Shown here one piece after another: positions 15,541 to 23,757 of a stretch of 64,000 bases of DNA (position 1 is the first letter of the stretch; every line of letters starts with the position of its first letter). The notes beneath the pieces are model-generated. The model had not been told where the DNA came from and ran no database searches. It was given only the letters and a program-made list of their open reading frames with translations. Position numbers and translations under genes: made by a program. The stretch spans positions 496,001 to 560,000 of the forward strand of contig JAWLDA010000001.1 of the NCBI GenBank assembly GCA_041686855.1, given 5' to 3'. The stretch comes from JAWLDA01 sp041686855 (lineage in GTDB: Bacteria > Bacillota > Limnochordia > DTU080 > RSA5).

Positions 15541-16662
15541 GTGCGAGATCCGCGTGTTGACAGATTGGCGACGTTGCTCATCGATTACTCAGTCGACTTA
15601 AAGGCCGGTGAGCGACTCTTGATCGAGTGCGTCGGCCTCGAAATTCCGTTGGCCAAGGCGCTGATTCGCAAAGCGTACGAGGCTGGGGCCTACCCGTTTC
15701 TGACGGTGAAGGATCACGAATTGATGGGCGCCTTGCTCGAAGGGACCGACGAGGAGCACATGCGTGCCGTCGGGGCATACGAGGCGGCTCGTATGAGGGA
15801 TATGGACGCCTACATCGGCATTCGTGCGGGCAAAAATTCCAACGAGCTCTCCAGCGTACCGCCGGAGAAGATGGACCTGTATCAGCGGTACTGGTGGGAA
15901 CCTGTGCACTCCGAGATTCGAGTTCCCAAGACGAAGTGGTGTGTGTTGCGTTACCCCAACCACTCGATGGCACAGTCCGCTCAGATGAGTCTCGAGGCAT
16001 TTGAGGATTTCTACTACGACGTGTGCACACTCAACTACGCCGGAATGGCCGATGCGATGGACGCACTCGCGGCCCGCATGGCGGCGACGGATCAGGTCCA
16101 TATCAAGGGCCCTGGCACCGATCTCACGTTCTCGATTAAAGGGATGCCTCAAATTAAGTGCGCCGGACTGCGCAACATTCCCGACGGTGAGCTCTTCACG
16201 GCGCCCGTGCGCGAGTCGGTAAACGGGACGGTGACGTACAACACCTCGTCTCTCTATATGGGGACGACGTTTGACAATGTTTCGTTCACGTTTCGGGACG
16301 GCAAGATCGTTGAAGCTAACGCGAGCAATCCTGAACGGCTAGAGCGCATCCTCAGCACGGATGAAGGGGCGCGCTACATCGGGGAGTTCTCCTTTGGTCT
16401 CAATCCACACATCAAGCACCCGATCAAGGATACGCTTTTCGACGAGAAGATTCAGGGGAGCTTCCATCTCACTCCAGGACGAGCGTATGAAGAGTGCGAC
16501 AATGGGAATCGCTCCGCCGTGCACTGGGATCTGGTGTGTATCCAGCGGCCCGAGTACGGGGGAGGCGAAGTGTACTTCGACGGGACGCTGGTGCGTAAGG
16601 ACGGCATCTTTGTAACGGATGATTTGGCGGGGCTCAACCCGGATCGGTTGGCGGCGCTATAG
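15541..16662 (+). CDS. M29 family aminopeptidase (AmpS/PepS type)
   Basis: A 373-residue cytoplasmic metallo-aminopeptidase that removes N-terminal residues from peptides. M29 signatures are present: GLRNIPDGELFTAPVRESVNG with its metal-binding glutamate, ARYIGEFSFGLNP with the second, GSFHLTPGRAYEE with a histidine ligand, and SAVHWDLVC followed by EVYFDGTLVRKDG. Length fits the family (about 370-410). AAAGGAG precedes the GTG at 15541. Short tandem repeats flank the gene on both sides. The peptide ABC transporter a few kilobases downstream could supply substrates, but that link is only positional. Confidence 0.93.
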   Translation: MRDPRVDRLATLLIDYSVDLKAGERLLIECVGLEIPLAKALIRKAYEAGAYPFLTVKDHELMGALLEGTDEEHMRAVGAYEAARMRDMDAYIGIRAGKNSNELSSVPPEKMDLYQRYWWEPVHSEIRVPKTKWCVLRYPNHSMAQSAQMSLEAFEDFYYDVCTLNYAGMADAMDALAARMAATDQVHIKGPGTDLTFSIKGMPQIKCAGLRNIPDGELFTAPVRESVNGTVTYNTSSLYMGTTFDNVSFTFRDGKIVEANASNPERLERILSTDEGARYIGEFSFGLNPHIKHPIKDTLFDEKIQGSFHLTPGRAYEECDNGNRSAVHWDLVCIQRPEYGGGEVYFDGTLVRKDGIFVTDDLAGLNPDRLAAL

Positions 16663-16667
16663 CGCGG

Positions 16668-16743
16668 TAGCAGGGTCTAGCACGCATTGGTACGGGTACC
16701 GCGGGATAGCAGGGGCTAGCACACATTTTAGCAGGGTCTAGCA
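16668..16743. repeat. Three spaced copies of TAGCAGGGKCTAGCA
   Basis: Copies lie at 16668-16683, 16707-16722 and 16729-16743, reading TAGCAGGGTCTAGCAC, TAGCAGGGGCTAGCAC and TAGCAGGGTCTAGCA. Starts are spaced 39 and 22 bases. They fill the spacer before the SpoIID-domain gene. Confidence 0.88.
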
Positions 16744-16767
16744 TAAGTACGGGAGGCGGTGATCGGT

Positions 16768-18948
16768 GTGTGTCCAAGGCGACGGTTTCGAGGACTTCTG
16801 CTTCTAATGACGCTCACGCTCGCCGCGGCACTGGGTGTGCCTTTGGGCGCGCACGGAGCTGACGCTCTCGCTGCTCGGTCCCTTGCGAGCCCGATTTTCC
16901 ATAACCCTTGGAAGTCTCGGACGACCCCTCTTTGGCAAGAGGCGACCAACCGCTACTATGCGGGGGAGTTGCGGGAGTCCGCTCAAGCGTTGGAAGCGCT
17001 ATTGGACGCGGATGGGATCGACGAGGTGGGCCTGCGTATGGACCTGGCGGTGGTCTATCGGGAGCTGGGCGCGCTCTCTCGGTCTACAGAGCAGTACCGC
17101 AGGCTGACGGAGTTACTCCCAACGGATCCCAGAGTTGTCGAGGGGTACGCGTGGGGACTTTTGGCAGAAGGGAAGGCCGCTGAGGCTCTCGACCTCTACA
17201 AAAAGGCTGCTGCGTTGAACGCCCGCGACCCATGGATCCCGTACGGGTTCGCCCTAGCGCTAGAGCGGCTCGAAGAAGAAGACCGAGCTCTCGCTGCGTT
17301 ACAAGAGGCCGTAGCACTGAATGCTGAGTTTGCTCCCGCGTGGGAGCGTTTAGGTCTTTTGTATTTCAGGGAGGAGCGCCATCGTGAGGCGGTCAACGCG
17401 TTCAGCCGGGCGCTGCGGACGGATTCGAGTTACACACACCTCTACTTTCCCCTCGCCCAGTCGTACGATCATCTGGACGAGGTGCTGGAGGCTTGGCGTT
17501 ACTACCAGCAGGCGAAGCGTCTTTATCCAAGCGATCCTACCATCGGCTCAGCCTTCGACGCGTTCGTCTCAAGACACCGGGAACGACTTGCAGAAGCGGA
17601 GCGCGCCGTGCTGGACGCTCGGCGCCGGCTCCGCCACGCACAGTTGGAAGCCCCCAGTCCCGTGGATGGAGACGAGAGCGGGATCACTGTGCGGGTGGGG
17701 TTGGTCGAGGGGGCGGACCACATCGACCTTTCGGCGGGAGGGCGCTTCCGTGCCGTCGATCAAGCGAACGGATCGGGGAGCGAATGGGAGAGCGAATTGA
17801 AGAGCGAATTGAAGAGCTTGCCGGGCGGAGTGTGGCGCTTAGAGCTTCGCCAAGGGCGGGTTCACCTCGCCAGCGAAGGCGGAGAAGCCTTTGCGCTTGA
17901 CGGCCGAGAGATACGGTTGACGCTCGACGATTCCCAGACGACCTGGATCGCACTCGGCCTCGATGCCGGCAGCGGCTACTTTTGGTCGCGCGAAGAGGAT
18001 TTGCAAGTTCGCGGCGACCTGATCGTACTCGCCCGCCCTTCCGGGCTCACCTTGGTGAACGAGCTCGACATCGAGGAGTATCTGCTGGCGGTCGTGCCTT
18101 CTGAGATGTACCCTTCGATGCCGGCGGAGGCGTTGAAAGCCCAGGCCATCGCCGCACGCACCTACACGATGCGTCATTTGGGTCGGTTTTCGGCGCGCGG
18201 CTTCGACGTTATGGGAAGCGTGCTCTCGTCTGCCTACCGTGGGGTGGACCGCGAGACGAGTCGGACCACAGAGGCCGTCTTGGCGACCTCCGGAGAAGTG
18301 CTCACACACTCCGGAGCGCTGATTGAAGCATACTACCACGCCACTGCCGGAGGGATGACCGCGGCAAGCGCTGACGTGTGGGGAGGCGCGCGGCCGTACC
18401 TCAATGCCGTCGGTGAGTGGTTTAGCGAATCCGAACGGTCGGAACGCGGTCCCGCGATTGCTCAATTTCCACTTACGCCTGCAGTGTTGGAGCGTTGGTT
18501 GCGCGAGCGGCCCGCAGTATTCTCGCAGGGGACCGGGTTTGGGCAGGCGAGCACCTTTCGCTGGATTGTACCGGTCTCGGCAGACCTTATACGCGACCGC
18601 GTCGGGGAACGGATCGGCGAGGTTGTGGCGATCGTTCCAAGAGGGCGGGATATTGGTGGGCGCCTGAAATCGCTCACCGTGGTCGGCACCAACGGTGAGG
18701 CGCATGTGGCAGGGGACGTCATTCGCAGCCGCATGGGCGGACTTAAGTCTAATGCATTCACCGTCATGCCTCTGATAGGCGCCGACGGACTTCCCGAGCG
18801 CTTCTTGTTCGTGGGAGCCGGTTTCGGGCACGGTGTTGGTCTCTCGCAAATGGGAGCCGCCGGTATGGCCGCCCGCGGGGCGACGGTAGATGAGATTCTC
18901 TCGCACTACTATCCGGGAGCCACCATCAGCCCTCACTATGGGCGCTAG
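16768..18948 (+). CDS. TPR and SpoIID/LytB domain exported protein
   Basis: A protein of about 726 residues. A signal/anchor segment (LLLLMTLTLAAALGVPLGA) is followed by about seven tetratricopeptide repeats (residues ~50-270), a charged linker, and a SpoIID/LytB domain in the C-terminal 280 residues. The domain shows YLLAVVPSEMYPSMPAEALK, AQAIAARTYTM, the YHATAGGMTA region and GHGVGLSQMGAAGMA. SpoIID is a peptidoglycan lytic transglycosylase that strips stem-less glycan during engulfment; this larger TPR form is likely a wall-remodelling enzyme, not necessarily sporulation-linked. GTG 16768 sits 11 bases from GGGAGG; GTG 16759 is only two bases from it. A 12-bp unit repeated three times in frame (17778-17813) encodes SEWE-SELK-SELK. 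Confidence 0.85.
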   Translation: MCPRRRFRGLLLLMTLTLAAALGVPLGAHGADALAARSLASPIFHNPWKSRTTPLWQEATNRYYAGELRESAQALEALLDADGIDEVGLRMDLAVVYRELGALSRSTEQYRRLTELLPTDPRVVEGYAWGLLAEGKAAEALDLYKKAAALNARDPWIPYGFALALERLEEEDRALAALQEAVALNAEFAPAWERLGLLYFREERHREAVNAFSRALRTDSSYTHLYFPLAQSYDHLDEVLEAWRYYQQAKRLYPSDPTIGSAFDAFVSRHRERLAEAERAVLDARRRLRHAQLEAPSPVDGDESGITVRVGLVEGADHIDLSAGGRFRAVDQANGSGSEWESELKSELKSLPGGVWRLELRQGRVHLASEGGEAFALDGREIRLTLDDSQTTWIALGLDAGSGYFWSREEDLQVRGDLIVLARPSGLTLVNELDIEEYLLAVVPSEMYPSMPAEALKAQAIAARTYTMRHLGRFSARGFDVMGSVLSSAYRGVDRETSRTTEAVLATSGEVLTHSGALIEAYYHATAGGMTAASADVWGGARPYLNAVGEWFSESERSERGPAIAQFPLTPAVLERWLRERPAVFSQGTGFGQASTFRWIVPVSADLIRDRVGERIGEVVAIVPRGRDIGGRLKSLTVVGTNGEAHVAGDVIRSRMGGLKSNAFTVMPLIGADGLPERFLFVGAGFGHGVGLSQMGAAGMAARGATVDEILSHYYPGATISPHYGR
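17778..17813 (+). repeat. In-frame triplicated 12-bp unit in the SpoIID gene
   Basis: GAGCGAATGGGA, GAGCGAATTGAA and GAGCGAATTGAA run in tandem within the linker between the TPR and SpoIID domains and keep the reading frame. Confidence 0.85.
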
Positions 18949-18952
18949 TCGT

Positions 18953-19094
18953 GGGTGTTCACACGCTGGTGTTCACTTAAGCGGCGTTCACACACGCTGA
19001 TCTTCATTTATGCAGCCGTGCGTATACGCTTATGCTGCCGTGCGTATACGCTGGCGTTCGTATTTGCTGGCGATCACATTCGCTGATGTTCACC
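18953..19094. repeat. Degenerate ~16-bp tandem block
   Basis: About eight diverged units of the form YGTTCACACGCTGG/CGTGCGTATACGCTGC follow one another directly after the SpoIID gene. The period is near 16 bases and arms such as GTATAC are palindromic. Confidence 0.65.
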
Positions 19095-19271
19095 ACACGG
19101 TGGCGTGTCCCGCACGTGTGTTTGTGCTCACAAGCAAAGATTGTCATCCAGTTTTGTCAGGGCGGCGACCGCCCCGTAACGCCAGCGAGCGAGTGACGAA
19201 ATTGCCGCCTACTGTCGCGCTGCGGTGGCGCTGCTATGGCGACTACCGTGTCGCTGTTATGGCTGGCTACT

Positions 19272-19369
19272 TACCTATTTTGCAGCCGCTCACTTGGGCG
19301 AGGCGGTGCGACTGCTCACTCACCTGTTTTGCAGCCGCTCACTTGGGCGGGTCGGTACGACTGCTCACC
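19272..19369. repeat. 49-bp tandem repeat, two copies
   Basis: The segment TTTTGCAGCCGCTCACTTGG and its continuation begins at 19278 and again at 19327, with a period of 49 bases and only a few mismatches. Confidence 0.85.
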
Positions 19370-19371
19370 TG

Positions 19372-19422
19372 TGAGGAACGATTGCACGCTCGTGAGGAAC
19401 GATTGCACGCTCGTGAGGAACG
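19372..19422. repeat. 21-bp tandem repeat, 2.4 copies
   Basis: TGAGGAACGATTGCACGCTC plus G (19372-19392) is repeated exactly at 19393-19413 and partly at 19414-19422. A diverged form recurs inside both 186-bp repeats. Confidence 0.88.
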
Positions 19423-19482
19423 TCACCCCGTTTAGGGAGTATCCGCGGCCTATCTCGTCCCTTGGCTGAGATCGCGGACAAC

Positions 19483-19668
19483 GCTTGATCCGCGCCCAAC
19501 GCTTGTAGCAGGGGTTTAAGGTTTGCGTCTCCGCGCTCGCCGAAGTGCGCCGTTCCCTTGAGCCGGTCATGAGGCGGAAAACGAGGCGAAACCGGCGCTG
19601 TTGCATCTGTGATGAGCAACGATTGCACGCCAGCGAGGAATCATTCCTCGTTTAGAGGGTATCGACGG
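19483..19668. repeat. 186-bp direct repeat, copy A
   Basis: Begins GCTTGATCCGCGCCCAACGC and ends with a perfect palindrome CGAGGAATCATTCCTCG followed by TTTAGAGGGTATCGACGG. It is about 95% identical to copy B at 19782-19967. It lies just left of the gap. Confidence 0.9.
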
Positions 19669-19681
19669 GGATTTTCCGTCC

Positions 19682-19781
19682 NNNNNNNNNNNNNNNNNNN
19701 NNNNNNNNNNNNNNNNNNNNNNNNNNNNNNNNNNNNNNNNNNNNNNNNNNNNNNNNNNNNNNNNNNNNNNNNNNNNNNNNN
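19682..19781. other. Assembly gap of 100 Ns
   Basis: Exactly 100 N characters, the usual placeholder for a scaffold join of unknown length. Repeat copies on both sides suggest that a collapsed repeat array caused the break. Confidence 0.98.
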
Positions 19782-19967
19782 GCTTGATCCGCGCCCAACG
19801 CTTGTAGCAGGGGTTTAAGGTTTGCGTCTCCGCGCTGGCCGACGTGCGCCGTTCCCTTGAGCCGGTCATGAGGTGGAAAACGAGGCGAAACCGGCGTTGG
19901 TGCATCCGTGATGAGGAATGATTGCACGCCAGCGAGGAATCATTCCTCGTTTAGAGGGTATCGACGG
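19782..19967. repeat. 186-bp direct repeat, copy B
   Basis: Matches copy A with about eight substitutions and no indel. It starts at the first base after the N run. A shortened relative containing CGCCTGTAGCAGGCGTTTGA follows at about 20039-20075. Confidence 0.9.
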
Positions 19968-20282
19968 TCTTTATACTCCCGGAGCCAGAATCACTAGGAA
20001 TGTTGAGGACATGCCCTGCAATGTTGGAGCATGAGCCGACGCCTGTAGCAGGCGTTTGAGTTTGCGTTTGCACCGTGGTCGACTCACGTCTGTCGGGCCG
20101 GAATGCGTCAGTCTGCACTACCAAACGGCAGGCCATTGATCGCGTTCTGTAACACCAGAACAGCTGGACGACGCCAGCATAATATAACATACGCCAGAAC
20201 AGCTGAGGAAGAGGCCAGCATTCTGTAACAGCACAAAAACTCAGCCACCCGGCGGTGAATGCTCCTCCGCGACATCACACGC

Positions 20283-20545
20283 AAGCCGACCCGGAAGCCC
20301 CGGAATCGTCGTAAGCCCTGGAAGCCCCGTAAGCCCCGTAAGCGTCGTAAGCCCCGGAAGCCCCGTAAGCCCCGTAAGCGTCGTAAGCCCCGTAAGTCTC
20401 ACAAGTCTCACAAGCCTCACATGCCCCGCAAACCTCGCAATGTCCCGGGAACCCTCACAAGCCTTGCAGTGGCAGCAGCCTCGCAAGCCCCCGAAGCCTC
20501 GCAAGCCTAGAAACCCCAGCAAGCCCAAGAAATCTCGCAAGCACC
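20283..20545. repeat. 9-bp tandem array (GTAAGCCCC-like)
   Basis: More than twenty head-to-tail 9-bp units such as CGTAAGCCC, CGGAAGCCC and CACAAGTCT, progressively degenerate towards the right. The plus strand would read as Arg-Lys-Pro repeats, but no ribosome site or conserved ends support a gene. Confidence 0.85.
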
Positions 20546-20581
20546 TGAGCGTTACTCGCAGGACAAGAGGACCCTCCTTGC

Positions 20582-22432
20582 TTATTCGATCCACATCGTG
20601 CTGTGGCGCGGGCTGAGGCTAGACCACAGCCACTCGAGGCGCAACGGCTTGACGTCGGCGATGGGGGTTAGCGGCGACGCAGTGCGCAAAAGCGGGATGA
20701 GCGGAGCGTCTCGCTCGACGAGCTCCTGAATGCGGAAAGCTGCCTGTTGCGCCACGTCGACACGCGGTGCGCGCACGAGATCCCGAAGTGCGAGGACTAG
20801 TTCTGCGCTCCAGTACCCCGTTAGGCTCCACGTCGAGTGCTGCTGACCTGAAGACGATGAGGGTGGCCCCAACAGCAGTCCCAGCTGATGCGGGAAGGTG
20901 CTGGAACCGAGTCTCGTTCCGATGATGGCGAGGTCAAAGCTGCGCTTCGTCATGGTTTGATTGAGAAACTCTGGAAGCTCCTCCAACTGCATCACCGTCT
21001 CGATCCCTAAGCGGTGGAGGGACTGAGCGACGTACGTCGCTGCACCGTAGGCGACGGGATCGTAGGTGGGAGGCGGCGTAAGGATGGAAAGCGGCCCCAC
21101 TCGGTCGCCAAGGGGGTCCATCAGCGCGCCATAATCCCACGTAAACCGAGCCTCAGTCAACATGGCACGTGCCCGCTTGACGCGCTCTTCCAGGGGTAAA
21201 TCGATTCCGCCCCCCCCAACTGCGGGGTTGTGCCAGAGCGTGTGGGGGGCCGGTACGATCGATCGTTCAGGGACGACGTCGTACGCTCCGAGGCGATTCG
21301 CCAGCTCGCCGCGATCGATGAGGGTGGCCAACGCCTTTCGAAGCGCGGGATTCGCCAGGTGACGCCGTTTGAGATTGAAGGCGAGGGTGCGCACACCCAC
21401 GTCGTCCGGGGAACGGCGGAGTGCAAGCGGATCCAAGAGTGCGTCGATCTCTCCTTCCCAAAGAGACTGAGCGGCTTCGTCGCGGGTCCGAAATGCATCC
21501 AAAGCAATCGGTCTAGGAACGGGAGCGGCACCAATGGTACCCGAGACTTCGCCACTAATGCCGCCCGTTCGGTACTCAAAACGGGTGAGCGGGTTGGTAA
21601 GGGCGGCGTGTCCCGACGCGAACAATACGACCTTCTCAAACGCACGAACATCGTGCGGATTCGGGTGGAGTTCCCAGGAACGCTGGGTGGGAGCCACTGT
21701 GGAATCGGTAATCGTCGACGCCGACACCACGGGTTGTAGTGGACCCAAGACCGAGCTCACCAGGCGACGGCCCGCAATGGTGAGGGCTGGGGTGTTCGAG
21801 AGCACTGCTTCGTCAACAGCCTCCCTCCAAACGGCTTCTTGGAGGATGGGCGCGGCAAGGAGTCCATACTGCCACTCACCCAAGCCCGGCTGCCGGATCA
21901 ACCAAAACTTTACGGTGTGGTTGTCCAGTCGCTCGACGCGGTATACCAACTCTTCGGGATATAGAATCGGCCAGTTTCCGCCGAGTCTACGCACCTTGAG
22001 GCGTTCGAAGGACTGGTAGGTGAAGACGACATCGTAAGCGCTGAGAGGCGTTCCGTCGCTCCAGGAGACGTCTCGGCGCAGTGGAATCGTAGCCGTCACG
22101 TACGTCCGTCCGGACTCCGGATGTTGCTCCCGCTTCATCCGATACTGTGGCGTGAGGGTACTGGCGAGGATCGGCAGGAGATCCCCCCTCGGTCCTACGG
22201 GTCCCGCAAGCGGCAGGTATCCGCTACTGGCAGCGTAGTTCCAGAGCGTGGCGCCGGTCGCCCCAAAGAGGGCGAAAGGGTTTGATGGATCGGGCTCATG
22301 TACCAATCCGACCCGGTAGGCCGTTTCGACGGAGGCCTCTTGGGCGTATGTCTGGGGCGCCAACGGGAAGACGAAACAACTGACACCCAGCAGTGCGAGA
22401 ATGAGCAACGCTGTACCGCACGTACGATTCAT
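20582..22432 (-). CDS. ABC transporter solute-binding protein, family 5
   Basis: A 616-residue exported peptide/nickel-type binding protein. A signal peptide (LLILALLGVSCFVFPLAP, ending near TYAQEA) precedes the mature part. The domains follow the classical order: lobe I start (VGLVHEPDPSNPFALFG), the WSDGTPLSAYDVVFTY motif, then the SLWEGEIDALLDP and LRKALATLIDRGELA region of lobe II. ATG 22432 has AAGGAG six bases upstream. It is the last gene of a seven-gene transport cluster read on the minus strand and is the second binding protein there. The ligand is probably an oligopeptide or similar, but is not determinable. Confidence 0.88.
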   Translation of the reverse strand: MNRTCGTALLILALLGVSCFVFPLAPQTYAQEASVETAYRVGLVHEPDPSNPFALFGATGATLWNYAASSGYLPLAGPVGPRGDLLPILASTLTPQYRMKREQHPESGRTYVTATIPLRRDVSWSDGTPLSAYDVVFTYQSFERLKVRRLGGNWPILYPEELVYRVERLDNHTVKFWLIRQPGLGEWQYGLLAAPILQEAVWREAVDEAVLSNTPALTIAGRRLVSSVLGPLQPVVSASTITDSTVAPTQRSWELHPNPHDVRAFEKVVLFASGHAALTNPLTRFEYRTGGISGEVSGTIGAAPVPRPIALDAFRTRDEAAQSLWEGEIDALLDPLALRRSPDDVGVRTLAFNLKRRHLANPALRKALATLIDRGELANRLGAYDVVPERSIVPAPHTLWHNPAVGGGGIDLPLEERVKRARAMLTEARFTWDYGALMDPLGDRVGPLSILTPPPTYDPVAYGAATYVAQSLHRLGIETVMQLEELPEFLNQTMTKRSFDLAIIGTRLGSSTFPHQLGLLLGPPSSSSGQQHSTWSLTGYWSAELVLALRDLVRAPRVDVAQQAAFRIQELVERDAPLIPLLRTASPLTPIADVKPLRLEWLWSSLSPRHSTMWIE

Positions 22433-22493
22433 GATGATCTCCTTATGCCTTATGGCCCAGCGGTGACGGAGTAAATGAAATCTCACGAGGTTG

Positions 22494-22691
22494 CTAGTAG
22501 CCGCCTCGACGAAACTCAATCAGTCCGTAGAGCCCGACGATCAAACCGATCAGCGAGAGGACGTAACCCAAAACGCTCAAGGTGAAGCTGAGTCCGATGA
22601 CGCGAATCGTCATCAAGAACAGGAGGAGCCAACCGATCACGAGGAGTGAAAGGCCGGCGAGCATTAGTTTGACGGGTCTCGGAAACTTCAT
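22494..22691 (-). CDS. Small two-helix membrane protein in transporter operon
   Basis: A 65-residue protein with a basic N-terminus (MKFPRPVKLM) and two hydrophobic helices (about 10-28 and 34-57), ending EFRRGGY. It overlaps the upstream ATPase stop by four bases (ATGA) and shares its ribosome site AGGAGG. Position between the ATPase and a binding protein suggests it is an accessory of the transporter, though no family is recognised. Confidence 0.72.
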   Translation of the reverse strand: MKFPRPVKLMLAGLSLLVIGWLLLFLMTIRVIGLSFTLSVLGYVLSLIGLIVGLYGLIEFRRGGY

Positions 22692-23734
22692 GGGGACGAC
22701 GATCCTCCTGCGATGCGTTGATTGGACTCATCTTGGTAAAGCCAGCATGCGACCCGGGTGCTCCGATCCGGCGAAAAGGTCGGCGGCTCTTGGACGTCGC
22801 ACAATCCCTTAATTGCGGCGTCGCAGCGTGGATGAAAGCGACATCCGGATGGCGGATTGAGCAGACTCGGCGGCTCGCCTGGGGGGACCTCGCGCAATGT
22901 GTCGACGTTGTCGGGATCCGGGTCGGGAATCGCCGCCAATAGCGCCTTGCTATAAGGATGACGCGGTGCGTTTACCAACGTGTCGACATCCGACTCTTCG
23001 ACGATCTTCCCTCCGTACATGACACAAATCCGATGTGCGAAGTAGCGCACTGTCGAGAGGTCGTGGGTAATGTAAATGATGCTGAGGTTGTACATCTCCT
23101 GCAGACGCCGCAACAGCTCTAGGATCTCGATGCGGACCGACGCGTCCAACATCGATACGGGCTCGTCCGCTACGATGAGTTGGGGGCGCAGGATGATCGC
23201 CCGGGCGATTACCAACCTCTGCTGTTGTCCACCGCTCAACATGTGGGGGTACTGAGAGAGGTACTCCTCCACCGGGGTGAGCTTGACGTCCGATAGCGCC
23301 TGACGGAGGCGTTCGTCCCGCTCCTTAGACTGCTTGACACCATTGATGATAAGCGGCTCTTCCAGGATACGGCGTACATTCATGAACGGGGGCAGCGCAC
23401 CGTAAGGGTCTTGTTGTACGAAGCCGACCTGTCTCCGGTACCAGCGCATATCCCGCACGTCTCGGATAGGGCGCCCGGCGAAGCGAATCTCGCCGTCAGT
23501 GGGCCGATTCACCCCGAGAATGCTCTTGGCGAATGTGCTCTTGCCGCATCCGCTCTCGCCGACGATCGCCACAGCCTCACCTCGGTGAAGCTGAAAGTCG
23601 ACTCCGTCGACGGCGCGCACGTGGCCGACGTGAATAAACCCCAACCGCCGTAATTCGAACCACGTGCGGAGGTTATCGATTTGGAGTAGCGCCTCTTGGG
23701 ACGCTCGGTAGTGAGTCGCGGTCCGGCTCGACAT
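22688..23734 (-). CDS. Peptide ABC transporter ATPase, OppF/DppF type
   Basis: A 348-residue cytoplasmic ATPase. Walker A GESGCGKST, Q-loop VGFVQQDPYGALPP, signature LSGGQQQR, Walker B LIVADEPVSMLD and the switch histidine in YITHDLSTV are all intact. The C-terminal oligopeptide/HPY region has four cysteines (GCRFHPRC, LCDV, ACWL), as in DppD/OppD-like ATPases reported to bind an Fe-S cluster. ATG 23734 has AAGGAG ten bases upstream. It pairs with the OppD-type ATPase 24 bases upstream to power the two permeases. Confidence 0.94.
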   Translation of the reverse strand: MSSRTATHYRASQEALLQIDNLRTWFELRRLGFIHVGHVRAVDGVDFQLHRGEAVAIVGESGCGKSTFAKSILGVNRPTDGEIRFAGRPIRDVRDMRWYRRQVGFVQQDPYGALPPFMNVRRILEEPLIINGVKQSKERDERLRQALSDVKLTPVEEYLSQYPHMLSGGQQQRLVIARAIILRPQLIVADEPVSMLDASVRIEILELLRRLQEMYNLSIIYITHDLSTVRYFAHRICVMYGGKIVEESDVDTLVNAPRHPYSKALLAAIPDPDPDNVDTLREVPPGEPPSLLNPPSGCRFHPRCDAAIKGLCDVQEPPTFSPDRSTRVACWLYQDESNQRIAGGSSSP

Positions 23735-23757
23735 ACGCGTCGGCTCCTTTCCAAGGG

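Larger units (their letters stand above)
18949..20581. other. Gene-free repeat-rich intergenic zone with assembly gap
   Basis: About 1.6 kb between two convergent genes holds no gene I can support. It contains, left to right, a degenerate ~16-bp repeat block, a 49-bp tandem, a 21-bp tandem, two 186-bp direct repeats flanking 100 Ns, a partial third copy, paired CCAGAACAGCTG motifs (20155-20166, 20191-20202) and a 9-bp array. Open frames here on either strand lack ribosome sites and simply read the repeats. Confidence 0.85.

Noticed and set aside
19316..19927. Minus-strand open frames of 87-112 residues across the 186-bp repeats
   Set aside because: They have no ribosome sites, repeat the same text in two places, and differ in frame between copies; they only read the repeats.
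19141..20545. Possible CRISPR array
   Set aside because: Repeat units differ in length and sequence, spacers are absent or irregular, and no cas gene is present in the window.
20241..20594. Arg-Lys-Pro repeat frame (plus) and Leu-Gly-rich frame (minus) over the 9-bp array
   Set aside because: No ribosome site or conserved end; any 9-bp array gives long open frames on both strands.
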